The notes: a model not told the origin generated them from the letters alone. Shown: positions 1-7,712, counted from the stretch's first letter. The stretch: 32,344 nt of DNA from Planctomycetota bacterium (GCA_029941685.1 JAPYTC010000005.1:1-32344), one strand, 5' to 3'. Made by a program: numbers and translations.

Positions 1-196
1 GGTTTCCATCAACATCGTAAACATCGACAATACGGCCCCATTCGATGGACTCTAAAAACAGCCCTTTTGCGTCTGCGTTTGACTGATCTTCTGGGTTAAG
101 ATCGGCGACTGAGATACATGATGCTGCGAGCAATGTACACAGAATCGCTAGCTGTGAAAATGGGGGAAAACGAAGTGATCGTGAGGTGTTTGCCAA
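1..196 (-). CDS. N-terminus of an exported protein, cut by the left window edge
   Basis: A minus-strand frame stays open from a stop near 256 to position 1 and is absent from the ORF track because it runs off the window. With a TTG start at 196 it begins MANTSRSLRF, followed by a hydrophobic stretch LAILCTLLAASC and then an acidic mature region (ADLNPEDQ). This has the shape of a Sec signal peptide, either a lipoprotein signal with the Cys in LAASC or one cut after SVA. A GTG at 250 is an alternative start; neither has a clear Shine-Dalgarno. The visible mature part ends IVDVYDVDGN. I do not recognise a family and propose no function. The reality of the gene rests on the open frame plus signal-peptide composition only. 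Confidence 0.45.
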   Translation of the reverse strand, partial: MANTSRSLRFPPFSQLAILCTLLAASCISVADLNPEDQSNADAKGLFLESIEWGRIVDVYDVDGN

Positions 197-317
197 GTAT
201 TGATGCTGGTTTACAAGTGAAACTAGATTGTCGAAAGGTCTATTGCCCACAAAGGGTTACGGGCCAAGACATTGGGACGTGTATCCTAATCTCGCGGCGC
301 CGAAAATCGGCCTACGA

Positions 318-347
318 ATTACCATAAATATGCAAATTCCGTGCCAA
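318..347 (-). promoter_or_regulatory. possible promoter for the exported-protein gene
   Basis: On the minus strand a -35-like TTGGCA (342-347) is followed after 18 nt by a -10-like GGTAAT (318-323), in an AT-rich gap upstream of the left-edge gene. The -10 matches the consensus at only four of six positions, so this is weak evidence. Confidence 0.3.
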
Positions 348-384
348 TTTTATTCGACGAAAAACGGCCTTTATTGTGTTATTT

Positions 385-412
385 TCGCACACACGTGTGC
401 GATTTCGCACAC
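385..412. promoter_or_regulatory. three alternating 8-bp half-sites, operator-like
   Basis: TCGCACAC (385-392), its reverse complement GTGTGCGA (395-402) and TCGCACAC again (405-412) are separated by exactly two bases, giving a 10-bp period, about one helical turn. It lies between the pyrB stop (416) and the candidate promoter of the exported-protein gene. A protein operator on one DNA face is the best reading. As RNA, the middle copy could pair with either neighbour, but no T-run follows on the pyrB transcript, so a simple terminator is less likely. Confidence 0.5.
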
Positions 413-415
413 CGA

Positions 416-1735
416 CTAACTACCCCATACAAAGCCGCACGCTTCTGCATCAGTGCGCTGGCTGAACGGGTGCATGTTTTCGGGGCTGATACGCTGAGCA
501 GTAAGCGAATGCTGGGCGTGGAATTTTCGGGTAGACGCACAGCCGATATAGTCAACAGCTAACTGTGCATCACATAAAGAACAGAGGAAAACCCTACGTA
601 AACGGCCAAAAATACGCCATGGGAAGGCAACCCCTTCGTGACGGCTGATGCAATTTTCATTTGGGCACTCTTTAAGACTATGAACATTATTACCTGCTGA
701 GAGAGAGCGCAACGGCAACAATGAGTAATCTTGACCAGCGAGAGCAGCTAAAAACACCGCCTGACGGACAATTGGACCATTGGCAGCCTGCTCAAAGTAA
801 ATCGCACGTGGATCGTCATCAATGGACGATGGCAACTCTTCACAACGTGGCAAAGGGTGCAAAAACAGACAATTTGCGAGTAACTTATTCTCAATGATTT
901 CTGGGGTTATCCCAGGAAAAATAGAAGCTGTCGAAACTGCTCCGCGCTCAACCTGCAAGCGAGTCAAATACAGGGCATCAAGAGACTGAAGCTTCGGCAC
1001 CTCAGTACCAAACAAATCTTTTTGCACTAAGCCACATGGCTCGATGATACGCGCCTCAGAATTTCCAGTCCAACCTGCAAAAAGCGGATGCGACACCCAA
1101 CGCAACCTTAAATCGAAGTGGTCGACAATGCGCTGCTCGAAACTAGCCGCCCAATCAAGGCCAGGGCCAGGCAGTAAGACAATGCGTACCCCAAGCATCG
1201 CTAGCGACCAAGCTAGGGAACGGACAGTGCGCCCATTTGCCAAATCACCAAGCAACGCCACGGTCTTGCCTTCGAATTGCCCACCCCACTTTTTGTGCAA
1301 GGTATATAAATCGACCAGGGTTTGAGTTGGATGCCCAAGGCGTCCGTCGCCACCGTTGACAAGTGGGATATTGGAGTAGCGGGAAGCATAGCGAGACGCG
1401 CCATCATGTGGATGGCGCAACACCATCAGGTCGCAGTAACTGCTGACGACACGCATCATGTCAGAGAGAGACTCTCCTTTGGCCGCAGATGTCGACTTCG
1501 GATCACTTACGGTAATGACACTTGCTCCGAGACGATGGGCGGCGGATTCAAATGAGAGCCGCGTGCGCGTGGAGGGCTCGCTGAAAACAGTTGCTATCAC
1601 CTTGCCACTTAGCGCCTGAGAATACTTTGACGGCTGGGCCTCGATGTCGGCTGCACAAGCGAACAGAGACTCTAAAAAAGTAGTATTTAATGCTTCGGAA
1701 GAATGAAGCCCGTCGATGGTTGGCAAAATGCTCAT
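416..1735 (-). CDS. pyrB: aspartate carbamoyltransferase catalytic chain fused to a PyrI-type zinc domain
   Basis: The protein should join carbamoyl phosphate and aspartate to give carbamoyl aspartate, the first committed step of pyrimidine synthesis. Residues 1 to about 340 are PyrB: STRTR (55-59) and HPTQT (135-139) for carbamoyl phosphate, the K86 loop AAKGES, GDLANGRTV (163-171), RLQVER (259-264) and HPLPR (293-297). The aspartate domain carries an extra segment around 213-250. After the catalytic fold comes CPNENC (357-362) and CSLC (385-388), spaced like the four zinc cysteines of PyrI (CPNSNC...CKYC in E. coli). The PyrI allosteric nucleotide-binding domain, which would precede this, is missing. 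A tail of about 50 residues follows and is unrecognised. At 439 residues it is longer than a usual PyrB (about 310). It lies 30 nt after the MnmE-like gene, probably in the same transcript. Catalytic assignment is secure; the role of the zinc module is inferred. Confidence 0.93.
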   Translation of the reverse strand: MSILPTIDGLHSSEALNTTFLESLFACAADIEAQPSKYSQALSGKVIATVFSEPSTRTRLSFESAAHRLGASVITVSDPKSTSAAKGESLSDMMRVVSSYCDLMVLRHPHDGASRYASRYSNIPLVNGGDGRLGHPTQTLVDLYTLHKKWGGQFEGKTVALLGDLANGRTVRSLAWSLAMLGVRIVLLPGPGLDWAASFEQRIVDHFDLRLRWVSHPLFAGWTGNSEARIIEPCGLVQKDLFGTEVPKLQSLDALYLTRLQVERGAVSTASIFPGITPEIIENKLLANCLFLHPLPRCEELPSSIDDDPRAIYFEQAANGPIVRQAVFLAALAGQDYSLLPLRSLSAGNNVHSLKECPNENCISRHEGVAFPWRIFGRLRRVFLCSLCDAQLAVDYIGCASTRKFHAQHSLTAQRISPENMHPFSQRTDAEACGFVWGS

Positions 1736-1765
1736 TTTGTAGGGAACTTGACGATTACGCTCGCA

Positions 1766-2668
1766 TCAGGATACCTGTTCGGGCAATGGTGCGCCCCATT
1801 TTTCAAACAAAGCTATTTCAATAGTGGCGCAGCGCTGTTTATTCTCTGGCATATCTAGACGTTGCGCCTGAGAATGCCACTTAGTCGGAGTGTCGCACCT
1901 AGGCAGATCACAACGGTTAATGAATAGTAAATCATTGTCCGTGTCACGTGCCAAAAGCAATTCTGACATCAATGAGGTGAGTTGAGTTGAGTGGTCTAAA
2001 ACCCAGATACACTCGTCGACTTCATCAAGTAAACCCAAACTCATTTCGACGGCCGCCACATCGTTAACCTGAACTTGATCGTCGACTAACAAAAGCCCAG
2101 CAGTATCAATGAGTGTCGCGGCAATCGCATCATCGCCTGCGCCAAGCATAATGGGCACTTCTACAAAATCCCGTGTCGTGCCTAGGTGTTCACTAACCGT
2201 AACACGATTTTCTGATACCCACGCATTAAACAAAGTCGACTTGCCGGCATTCGGCGGACCAAACAAAGCGATTCGCGGCGGCGTCAATAATCGCTGACGC
2301 CATGCGTCTGTTAATTGCCCGTAACACTTATCCGTTGCAAGCAAACGCAACGCCAGTGGGGATGATGCTGAAGATATTAGCGACAATTGCGAAGGCACCT
2401 CCTCCCAATCCTGCGCAGCCAAAAATTCATGCAGGGCTCGAGCAACTCCGTAGCCACCGTGAAAATGCCCTTCGTATATATCCTCAGCTACCTTGAGCAG
2501 TAAAAACTGATCAAAGTCTAAATGGCCGGTCTGGGGTTGCACCAAACGCAGTTCGCGAAAGTCGTCTAAGTTAATGCCAAACAAGCTTGAGATTTCTTCG
2601 GCCGTGCCACGAAATTCAAATATCGCTAAGGCGCTTGCTCCGGGCGCGGACAGTTGGCTGTATTTCAT
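1766..2668 (-). CDS. shortened MnmE-like GTPase
   Basis: A 300-residue GTPase resembling a cut-down MnmE (TrmE). The N-terminal part has an MnmE-like opening (SAPGASALAIFEFRG, 7-21) and an HFHGG element (68-72), recalling the folate-binding domain. The G domain has G1 GPPNAGKS (137-144), TTRD (164-167), G3 DTAG (188-191) and an altered G4 NRCD (251-254) in place of NKxD. MnmE is usually about 450 residues and ends in a helical domain with a C-x-G-K motif needed for tRNA wobble-uridine modification. Here the linking helical region is much shorter and that C-terminal motif is absent, so the classical MnmE reaction is unlikely. The ATG overlaps the coaX stop as ATGA, implying translational coupling. 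Function unknown; a regulatory or assembly GTPase is possible. Confidence 0.8.
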   Translation of the reverse strand: MKYSQLSAPGASALAIFEFRGTAEEISSLFGINLDDFRELRLVQPQTGHLDFDQFLLLKVAEDIYEGHFHGGYGVARALHEFLAAQDWEEVPSQLSLISSASSPLALRLLATDKCYGQLTDAWRQRLLTPPRIALFGPPNAGKSTLFNAWVSENRVTVSEHLGTTRDFVEVPIMLGAGDDAIAATLIDTAGLLLVDDQVQVNDVAAVEMSLGLLDEVDECIWVLDHSTQLTSLMSELLLARDTDNDLLFINRCDLPRCDTPTKWHSQAQRLDMPENKQRCATIEIALFEKWGAPLPEQVS

Positions 2669-3372
2669 AGCCAGTTTTCTTCGGCTACGAGCTGCATTCC
2701 TTGAAACAGCAGGTCATCGCAAAATTGCCAATCAGGCAGCAAGGACTGCAGATTATGCGCGTCACCACCACAAACATACACCGGTGCAGGGCGCTCAAGG
2801 GTTGACTGATAGCGCTCTACTAAAGAGCAGATGCCAAAGGCCAATGCGCGATACGTTCCATCATAGACAGCAGCTTCGGTTGATAACGGTATAATTGGAC
2901 TATCTGCACAGGGGTCGGCAAGGTGCGGAGCGGCCGCTGTCAATGCCGAGAGTTGCGCACCCAATCCTAAGCCAATTGCCCCACCTCTGAAATGCTGATG
3001 CCCGTCAACCACGTCAATGGTAAAAGCGGTGCCGACGTCAACGACTATCGCCGCCGAAGAGGATTTTTCATATGCAGCGAATGCTGTGAGCAGTCTATCG
3101 ATTCCGGTATTTTGCGAATCGACAACCAGTGGTATGTGCTGTGTAGATATTTTTTGTGCGGGATAACCACCGACAATTTCTAAGACTCGACTTTCAATTT
3201 GTGGTGCCGAGCAACAGTAAACCAATAGTTCGAAGCTCTGATTTTTCAAATAACGGCCAAAGCTATTCAGGGATTGGTCATCATGCCAATCAAAGGAAAG
3301 ACAATCAGAATCAAGCTTGGTTTTTAGTTGGCGATTGCCAATATCTACCAGCAACACCTTCGCTTGTGACAT
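2665..3372 (-). CDS. coaX: type III pantothenate kinase
   Basis: Phosphorylates pantothenate with ATP, the first step of coenzyme A synthesis, in the cytoplasm. The 235-residue length fits CoaX. Family signatures are visible: phosphate-binding DIGNRQLK (10-17), GIDR (90-93) with the catalytic Asp, DVGTAFTID (112-120) and the late CGGDAH (201-206). It starts 5 nt after the PDZ gene and overlaps the MnmE-like gene by 4 nt. No biotin ligase BirA, a common CoaX partner, lies beside it. Only the weakly conserved N-terminal half departs from typical sequences. Confidence 0.9.
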   Translation of the reverse strand: MSQAKVLLVDIGNRQLKTKLDSDCLSFDWHDDQSLNSFGRYLKNQSFELLVYCCSAPQIESRVLEIVGGYPAQKISTQHIPLVVDSQNTGIDRLLTAFAAYEKSSSAAIVVDVGTAFTIDVVDGHQHFRGGAIGLGLGAQLSALTAAAPHLADPCADSPIIPLSTEAAVYDGTYRALAFGICSLVERYQSTLERPAPVYVCGGDAHNLQSLLPDWQFCDDLLFQGMQLVAEENWL

Positions 3373-3377
3373 TTACT

Positions 3378-4328
3378 TTATGGCAAGGTAAAGAACAGCG
3401 TGCGGATACCGCCCATGCGTTCGATTTTAACTTCGACGCTACCACCTGACAGGTTCTGCAACGAATCAAATAACTCCTGACGATCTACTGCGGTTACACC
3501 ATTTACTTCAAGCACAATATCATCGGCCTGAACACCCATGCGAGCGAACACCGAGTTTGGCTGCACACTACGGATGCGTAACCCCTTTACCTTATTCGTA
3601 AAAGGATCGCGTTCGGTGCGCACCGGAATCGACGCGAGTACTTGCTCTTGTGACATTTGGTTGATTTCGGCAGCGTCGGCGGCGCCAATGGAATAGTGGT
3701 TAGGCTCGGTCATGCGCGTGCGTTGTGGCACCACGACATCGTCGGCATGAACCAGCGCTCCATCAGGTCCCTGTACAATAATTTGTGAGCTATCAACCTC
3801 ATAAGTAGATACGGGTACCGAAACACTTGCATCACCCTCAACTAGCACAATCTCAACGGCACCTCTTTGCAGGGACGCCAGTCGTAACTTTACGCCTGGC
3901 TTTGTTGACAGTTCGAATTTATCACCAACAGCGTAAAAATCGCCTGGGAATTCATCGCCACTGACTACCTCGCCGACTGCTTGAATCCAGGCACCGCTTG
4001 GGTACTGAATAAAAGGCACCACGAAATCGTCGGCGGCTATTACTTGACGAACCGTTACGTCTTCGTCGATATTCACCACAGGTGGCGGCGCAACGTATCC
4101 GGTGACATTCAAATCTTGCAAGACCTTATAGTTCTGGAAAGAAAGTAGATGACCACCAAGCTGCGATGAATCTAAACGCCCAAAAGTGTTTTCTAAGCGA
4201 TTAATATCAACCGGTCGCATAAGGACATCGCGGTTGACCATAAAATCTTTAATTTGAAAGCCGAAACCGCCGAGAGCCAATAAGCCCACGGACGACAACA
4301 ACAATCTAAGCAGTTTTTCATTCACCAT
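3378..4328 (-). CDS. membrane-anchored PDZ protein, GspC-like
   Basis: A 316-residue protein with one N-terminal membrane segment (about 7-25, LRLLLSSVGLLALGGFGF) after a short charged start, so most of it should face the periplasm. The middle (about 40-235) contains beta-rich stretches and no motif I recognise. The C-terminus (about 245-316) is a PDZ domain with GLRIRSVQPNSVFARMGV and DDIVLEVNG. An anchor, a central domain and a C-terminal PDZ with an RIRxVxPxSxFxxxGV pattern is the architecture of type II secretion GspC, which links inner-membrane platform and outer-membrane secretin. No other gsp gene is present here, so a stand-alone PDZ scaffold remains possible. An AAGG ribosome-binding site precedes the ATG. 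Confidence 0.7.
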   Translation of the reverse strand: MVNEKLLRLLLSSVGLLALGGFGFQIKDFMVNRDVLMRPVDINRLENTFGRLDSSQLGGHLLSFQNYKVLQDLNVTGYVAPPPVVNIDEDVTVRQVIAADDFVVPFIQYPSGAWIQAVGEVVSGDEFPGDFYAVGDKFELSTKPGVKLRLASLQRGAVEIVLVEGDASVSVPVSTYEVDSSQIIVQGPDGALVHADDVVVPQRTRMTEPNHYSIGAADAAEINQMSQEQVLASIPVRTERDPFTNKVKGLRIRSVQPNSVFARMGVQADDIVLEVNGVTAVDRQELFDSLQNLSGGSVEVKIERMGGIRTLFFTLP

Positions 4329-4390
4329 ACTATCTTACCTTAACCTAATCACTATTTCGACGTTGGAAGAGTACTTAGTCTTGCATCTAA

Positions 4391-5425
4391 TTAGCCACGA
4401 CTATCGTCGTCGTTGCCGGCATTACGCATTTCTTGCAGTTTAAGCTTCAATTGCGGCAATCCTTCGCCCTTTACAGAAGATATACAGAATTCGGGCTGCC
4501 CGATAGCGGCAAAAAAGTCGGACGCCTTCTGCGCAGCCCCCTCGTCTTCGATTTTCGTTGCCACGACTAATGTTGGTCGTGACGCCAACTCTTCACTGTG
4601 CGCAGTGATTTCTGCACGAATTGTGGCATAAGCCTCGAGCGGATCATCGGTGCTGTATTCGGAACAATCAACCAAGTGTAGTAATATCTTCGTACGTTCA
4701 ACGTGGCGCAAAAACTGCACACCAAGACCTTTGCCTTCGGCGGCTCCTTCAATAATTCCGGGGATATCTGCAATAACTATCGGCTGGCCGAAGTCTTGCA
4801 TATCGATGATTCCGAGAGACGGGTCGAGGGTGGTAAATGGATAATCAGCAACACGTGCCTTTGACGATGTCACGCAATTCATTAGTGTCGACTTGCCAGC
4901 ATTAGGTAAACCCAACAAACCAACGTCGGCCACCAACTTCAATTCAAGACGCAACTTGCGCTCCTCGCCACGCGTACCCTCTTCAAAATATGTGGGTGCT
5001 TGACGCGTGGAAGTCGCGAACCGCGAATTACCGCGACCGCCTTTTCCGCCAGATGCGACTACTAATCGCTGACCTTCTTCAGCCAAATCGGCCAAACAGT
5101 TGTTGCGGGTGAAATCAAAAACTTGTGTACCGACTGGCACCAACACTTCGATTGTTTCACCGTTGCTGCCGCTACAGTTGTTGTTCCCACCGGGTTGGCC
5201 GTTGGTGGCACGCGCATGGAAATCACGACTAATTTTATACAACGAATTTTCGTTACTGTCAGCAATTAAAATCACATTGCCGCCGTCACCACCGTCGCCG
5301 CCAGAAGGGCCGCCACGAATGACGTATTTCTCGCGATGAAATGCACTACACCCCGGGCCGCCGTTTCCGGCAATCGCCACCATTACCGCCTCGTCGCGGA
5401 ACATGTTTTCTATGCGTGCAGACAT
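4391..5425 (-). CDS. obgE: Obg-family GTPase
   Basis: Obg/CgtA binds the 50S subunit late in assembly and connects ribosome state with growth and stress. The N-terminal glycine-rich Obg fold is clear (RGGPSGGDGGDGGN, 37-50; ASGGKGGRGN, 124-133). The G domain has G1 GLPNAGKS (172-179), the switch region PFTTLDPSLG and G3 DIPG (220-223). G4 reads TKIE (290-293) where NKxD is usual, followed by D294; G5 is near SSVKG. The 344-residue length is normal. The canonical N-terminus corresponds to MFRDEAV, so the start may be the ATG at 5404 rather than 5425. Neither has a strong ribosome-binding site. It follows rplU-rpmA, a classic arrangement, but a terminator hairpin separates them. Confidence 0.95.
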   Translation of the reverse strand: MSARIENMFRDEAVMVAIAGNGGPGCSAFHREKYVIRGGPSGGDGGDGGNVILIADSNENSLYKISRDFHARATNGQPGGNNNCSGSNGETIEVLVPVGTQVFDFTRNNCLADLAEEGQRLVVASGGKGGRGNSRFATSTRQAPTYFEEGTRGEERKLRLELKLVADVGLLGLPNAGKSTLMNCVTSSKARVADYPFTTLDPSLGIIDMQDFGQPIVIADIPGIIEGAAEGKGLGVQFLRHVERTKILLHLVDCSEYSTDDPLEAYATIRAEITAHSEELASRPTLVVATKIEDEGAAQKASDFFAAIGQPEFCISSVKGEGLPQLKLKLQEMRNAGNDDDSRG

Positions 5426-5438
5426 CTTATTAAAATCA

Positions 5439-5470
5439 AAAACCTAGACGCAAAGGCACGTCTAGGTTTT
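5439..5470 (-). terminator. rho-independent terminator after rpmA
   Basis: A perfect 12-bp stem AAAACCTAGACG / CGTCTAGGTTTT with an 8-nt loop. On the minus strand it is followed by TTTTTGATTTTAAT, fitting termination after rpmA. It ends only about 14 nt before the annotated obg ATG, leaving no room for a promoter, so it may act as a partial terminator that sets obg level. Confidence 0.8.
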
Positions 5471-5499
5471 AAGTGTAGCGCTGCGAGAGCGCTAAAGAT

Positions 5500-5748
5500 T
5501 TATGCGTCAAATGGAACTACAGACACGCGCTGCCGTGATTGGTACTCAACGGTGCCATCCCACAAAGCGAATAGTGTGTAATCGTTACCGGTACCTACGC
5601 CACGCCCCGCGTGATGCTTAGTACCGCATTGGCGAACAAGAATGTTACCGGCACGAACAGATTCGCCACCATACTTCTTGATGCCGCGCATTTTCGCATT
5701 TGAGTCACGACCGTTTGCAGTCGAACCGCCACCTTTCTTATGAGCCAT
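5500..5748 (-). CDS. rpmA: 50S ribosomal protein L27 (bL27)
   Basis: bL27 reaches toward the peptidyl transferase centre and helps place tRNA ends. The 82-residue sequence begins [16 protein letters not shown], the conserved N-terminal tail, without the cleavable extension known from Firmicutes. The conserved [17 protein letters not shown] segment follows. The gene lies 19 nt after rplU and is closed by a strong terminator hairpin. Confidence 0.97.
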   Translation of the reverse strand: MAHKKGGGSTANGRDSNAKMRGIKKYGGESVRAGNILVRQCGTKHHAGRGVGTGNDYTLFALWDGTVEYQSRQRVSVVPFDA

Positions 5749-5767
5749 TTCCTTAAGCCTCTATTAT

Positions 5768-6088
5768 TTAGTTACCACCGACGTTAATTTCTTTAACGCG
5801 GATCGAAGTGTATTGTTGACGGTGTCCCAAACGACGCTTGCTTGACTTGCGACGTTTAAAGGTGGACACCAGAATTTTCTTATCTTTAATGTTGCCGATA
5901 ACCTCAGCAACTACACTGGCGCCTGCCACATGTGGCACACCAACGGTGACGTCTCCGTCGTTAGAAAGAAGTTGGACCTTATCAAAAACAATCTCGCTGC
6001 CTGCTTCGGCATCAAGTAAGTCAACCCATAGCTCTTGGCCAGGGGTTAGTGTAAGGCATCGTGAACGGTCTTGGACTATTGCGTACAA
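5768..6088 (-). CDS. rplU: 50S ribosomal protein L21 (bL21)
   Basis: bL21 binds 23S rRNA on the solvent side of the large subunit. The 106-residue length and the C-terminal STFKRRKSSKRRLGHRQQYT segment are typical. The start is TTG, giving the expected YAIVQD N-terminus, with a strong GAGAGG ribosome-binding site about 8 nt upstream that supports this choice. It forms a two-gene unit with rpmA. Confidence 0.96.
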   Translation of the reverse strand: MYAIVQDRSRCLTLTPGQELWVDLLDAEAGSEIVFDKVQLLSNDGDVTVGVPHVAGASVVAEVIGNIKDKKILVSTFKRRKSSKRRLGHRQQYTSIRVKEINVGGN

Positions 6089-6116
6089 AGTAATTTCCTC
6101 TCGTTAAGGGTCGCAT

Positions 6117-6145
6117 AGTTTAGCAACGCACAAGCTTCTAAGCAA
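6117..6145 (-). promoter_or_regulatory. possible promoter for rplU-rpmA
   Basis: TTGCTT (6140-6145) and TAAACT (6117-6122) are separated by 17 nt on the minus strand, across the end of the RNase gene. Spacing is ideal but the hexamer matches are modest. Its position just ahead of rplU makes it plausible. Confidence 0.3.
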
Positions 6146-7712
6146 GTGACTCTTGGACCTGAATTATGGACTCTCCAATAGGTACCTTTATGTCGTCTTG
6201 CCACTCAATTTTGTGGCCAAACGGCTTTAATAAGGCAACATCACGCTTCATCGCCGCAACGAGCGACGAGTGCGCTCTGATGAACACTTTGTGAGCACCC
6301 GAAGTCGAGCGTAACTTGCGTAATACACGCAACTTACCGGCCTCCAATTGTGCCCAATGCCCTGTTCCTGCGCAAGAGCGGCAAGGCACCGACATAGGGC
6401 GAAGTGGCCCGTTACCAGTACGGCGTCGAGTAAAGGACATCAAGCCGAAAGAACCGATGCGACCGCACTTCATTCGGGCGCGATCATTCATTAGCTGATC
6501 GCGCAAAGTAACCTCGACCTCATGACGGTGTTTGGAGCTACGCATATCAATGAAATCGACAACGATAATTCCCCCGAGGTCGCGCAAGCGTGCCTGGCGA
6601 GAGATTTCGTGGGCTGCGAGCATGTTCGTCTCGAAAGCGGTGTCTTCTAGATTGCGTGCATCGAGGCGACCAGAGTTAACATCGATAGCCACCAATGCCT
6701 CAGTTTGCTGGATTACTAAAGAAGCGCCCTTACCCAACGGCACCTTTTGGCGAAACAACCGTTGATACTGTTCTTCGAGTGCAAAACTTTCGAACAACGG
6801 CATCGTTTTATCATGCAAGCATAAATCTACCCGGGCACCTGTCGCGCCCTTCTCTCTCAAAAATACTTCTACTAAATCAAAGATACCTTGGTCGTCAACC
6901 ACTATTTTCTTGAGACCACCATGAAACAATTCACGCACAGCGCGGACGGCTGGAGGTTCTTCGGCAAGCACCAAATCAGGGCCTTCAACTTGTTTAGCTT
7001 TCTCAAGTAAATCTTGCCAACGCCTTTCAAGCCGGCGGAAATCGGCACGCAATACTTTTTTGGGCTCGTGCATTGCGGCAGTACGTGCAATCACAGGCAA
7101 CGGCGAATCTTTTACGATATCAGCCAAATCGTCACGCAATCGCTGGCGCTCTACCTCGTCTTCGATACGACGACTAATGCCTATTCTGTCTAATGATGGC
7201 ATGAGCACCACAAATGAACCGGCAAGTGACACGTATGTTGACAAAGTCGCTCCTTTGGTACCGACGGGATCACGTAAAACCTGCACTAATATCTTGCGAC
7301 CCACATAGACAAAATCATTGATGCGGTCGGGATTGTCCGGCAACTCTTGCTCGACTACCAATTCTTCAGTGTTAGAAGAGTCGCCGTCGCTCGCGTTATC
7401 GTGATTGTCACTTTCTGGACGCACTTCTATTTGACGCATTAAATCAACAGCTGACAATTCAAAGTTTTTTGCTGCGGGATGAATATTACCTAAATGCAAA
7501 AAACCAACTTTGCGGTCGTCAAAACTAACGAAGGCGGCATCAAGGCCTTCTTCGACTCGGGTCACTTCAGCAAGATAAATGTTGCCGACTATCGATTGGT
7601 GGTCAGGGCGCGAAGTGCGCACATCAATCAGTTGACCATCGTCGACTCCAACAACTCGCACTTCTTCTGGGTCGCGAGTGTTGACGTAAAGAGTGTCGCC
7701 GTTAATTGCCAT
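6138..7712 (-). CDS. rng: RNase E/G family endoribonuclease
   Basis: Cuts single-stranded RNA in mRNA decay and rRNA or tRNA maturation. In the track numbering (531 residues) the S1-like RNA-binding region spans about 40-170, interrupted by an acidic insert near 105-135 (NHDNASDGDSSN). The DNase I-like catalytic region has IDVNSGR with D351 and VVDFIDM with D393, the metal-binding aspartates. The Zn-link CRSC (451-454) precedes GTG. There is no long RNase E-type C-terminal scaffold, so the size is closer to RNase G. I prefer the ATG at 7712 (524 aa) over 7733: GGGGGAG lies just upstream and the protein then begins MAINGDTLYV, matching the family. It overlaps the ptsH end by 11 nt. Confidence 0.93.
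   Translation of the reverse strand: MAINGDTLYVNTRDPEEVRVVGVDDGQLIDVRTSRPDHQSIVGNIYLAEVTRVEEGLDAAFVSFDDRKVGFLHLGNIHPAAKNFELSAVDLMRQIEVRPESDNHDNASDGDSSNTEELVVEQELPDNPDRINDFVYVGRKILVQVLRDPVGTKGATLSTYVSLAGSFVVLMPSLDRIGISRRIEDEVERQRLRDDLADIVKDSPLPVIARTAAMHEPKKVLRADFRRLERRWQDLLEKAKQVEGPDLVLAEEPPAVRAVRELFHGGLKKIVVDDQGIFDLVEVFLREKGATGARVDLCLHDKTMPLFESFALEEQYQRLFRQKVPLGKGASLVIQQTEALVAIDVNSGRLDARNLEDTAFETNMLAAHEISRQARLRDLGGIIVVDFIDMRSSKHRHEVEVTLRDQLMNDRARMKCGRIGSFGLMSFTRRRTGNGPLRPMSVPCRSCAGTGHWAQLEAGKLRVLRKLRSTSGAHKVFIRAHSSLVAAMKRDVALLKPFGHKIEWQDDIKVPIGESIIQVQESLA

Noticed and set aside
297-311. Small hairpin GCCGA-AAA-TCGGC
   Set aside because: Only 5 bp and no T-run; not enough to call a terminator or regulator.
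118-562. Short plus-strand ORFs at the left edge (69, 63 and 73 aa)
   Set aside because: They overlap the minus-strand exported-protein frame, the intergenic repeat and the pyrB end, have no ribosome-binding site and no recognisable composition.
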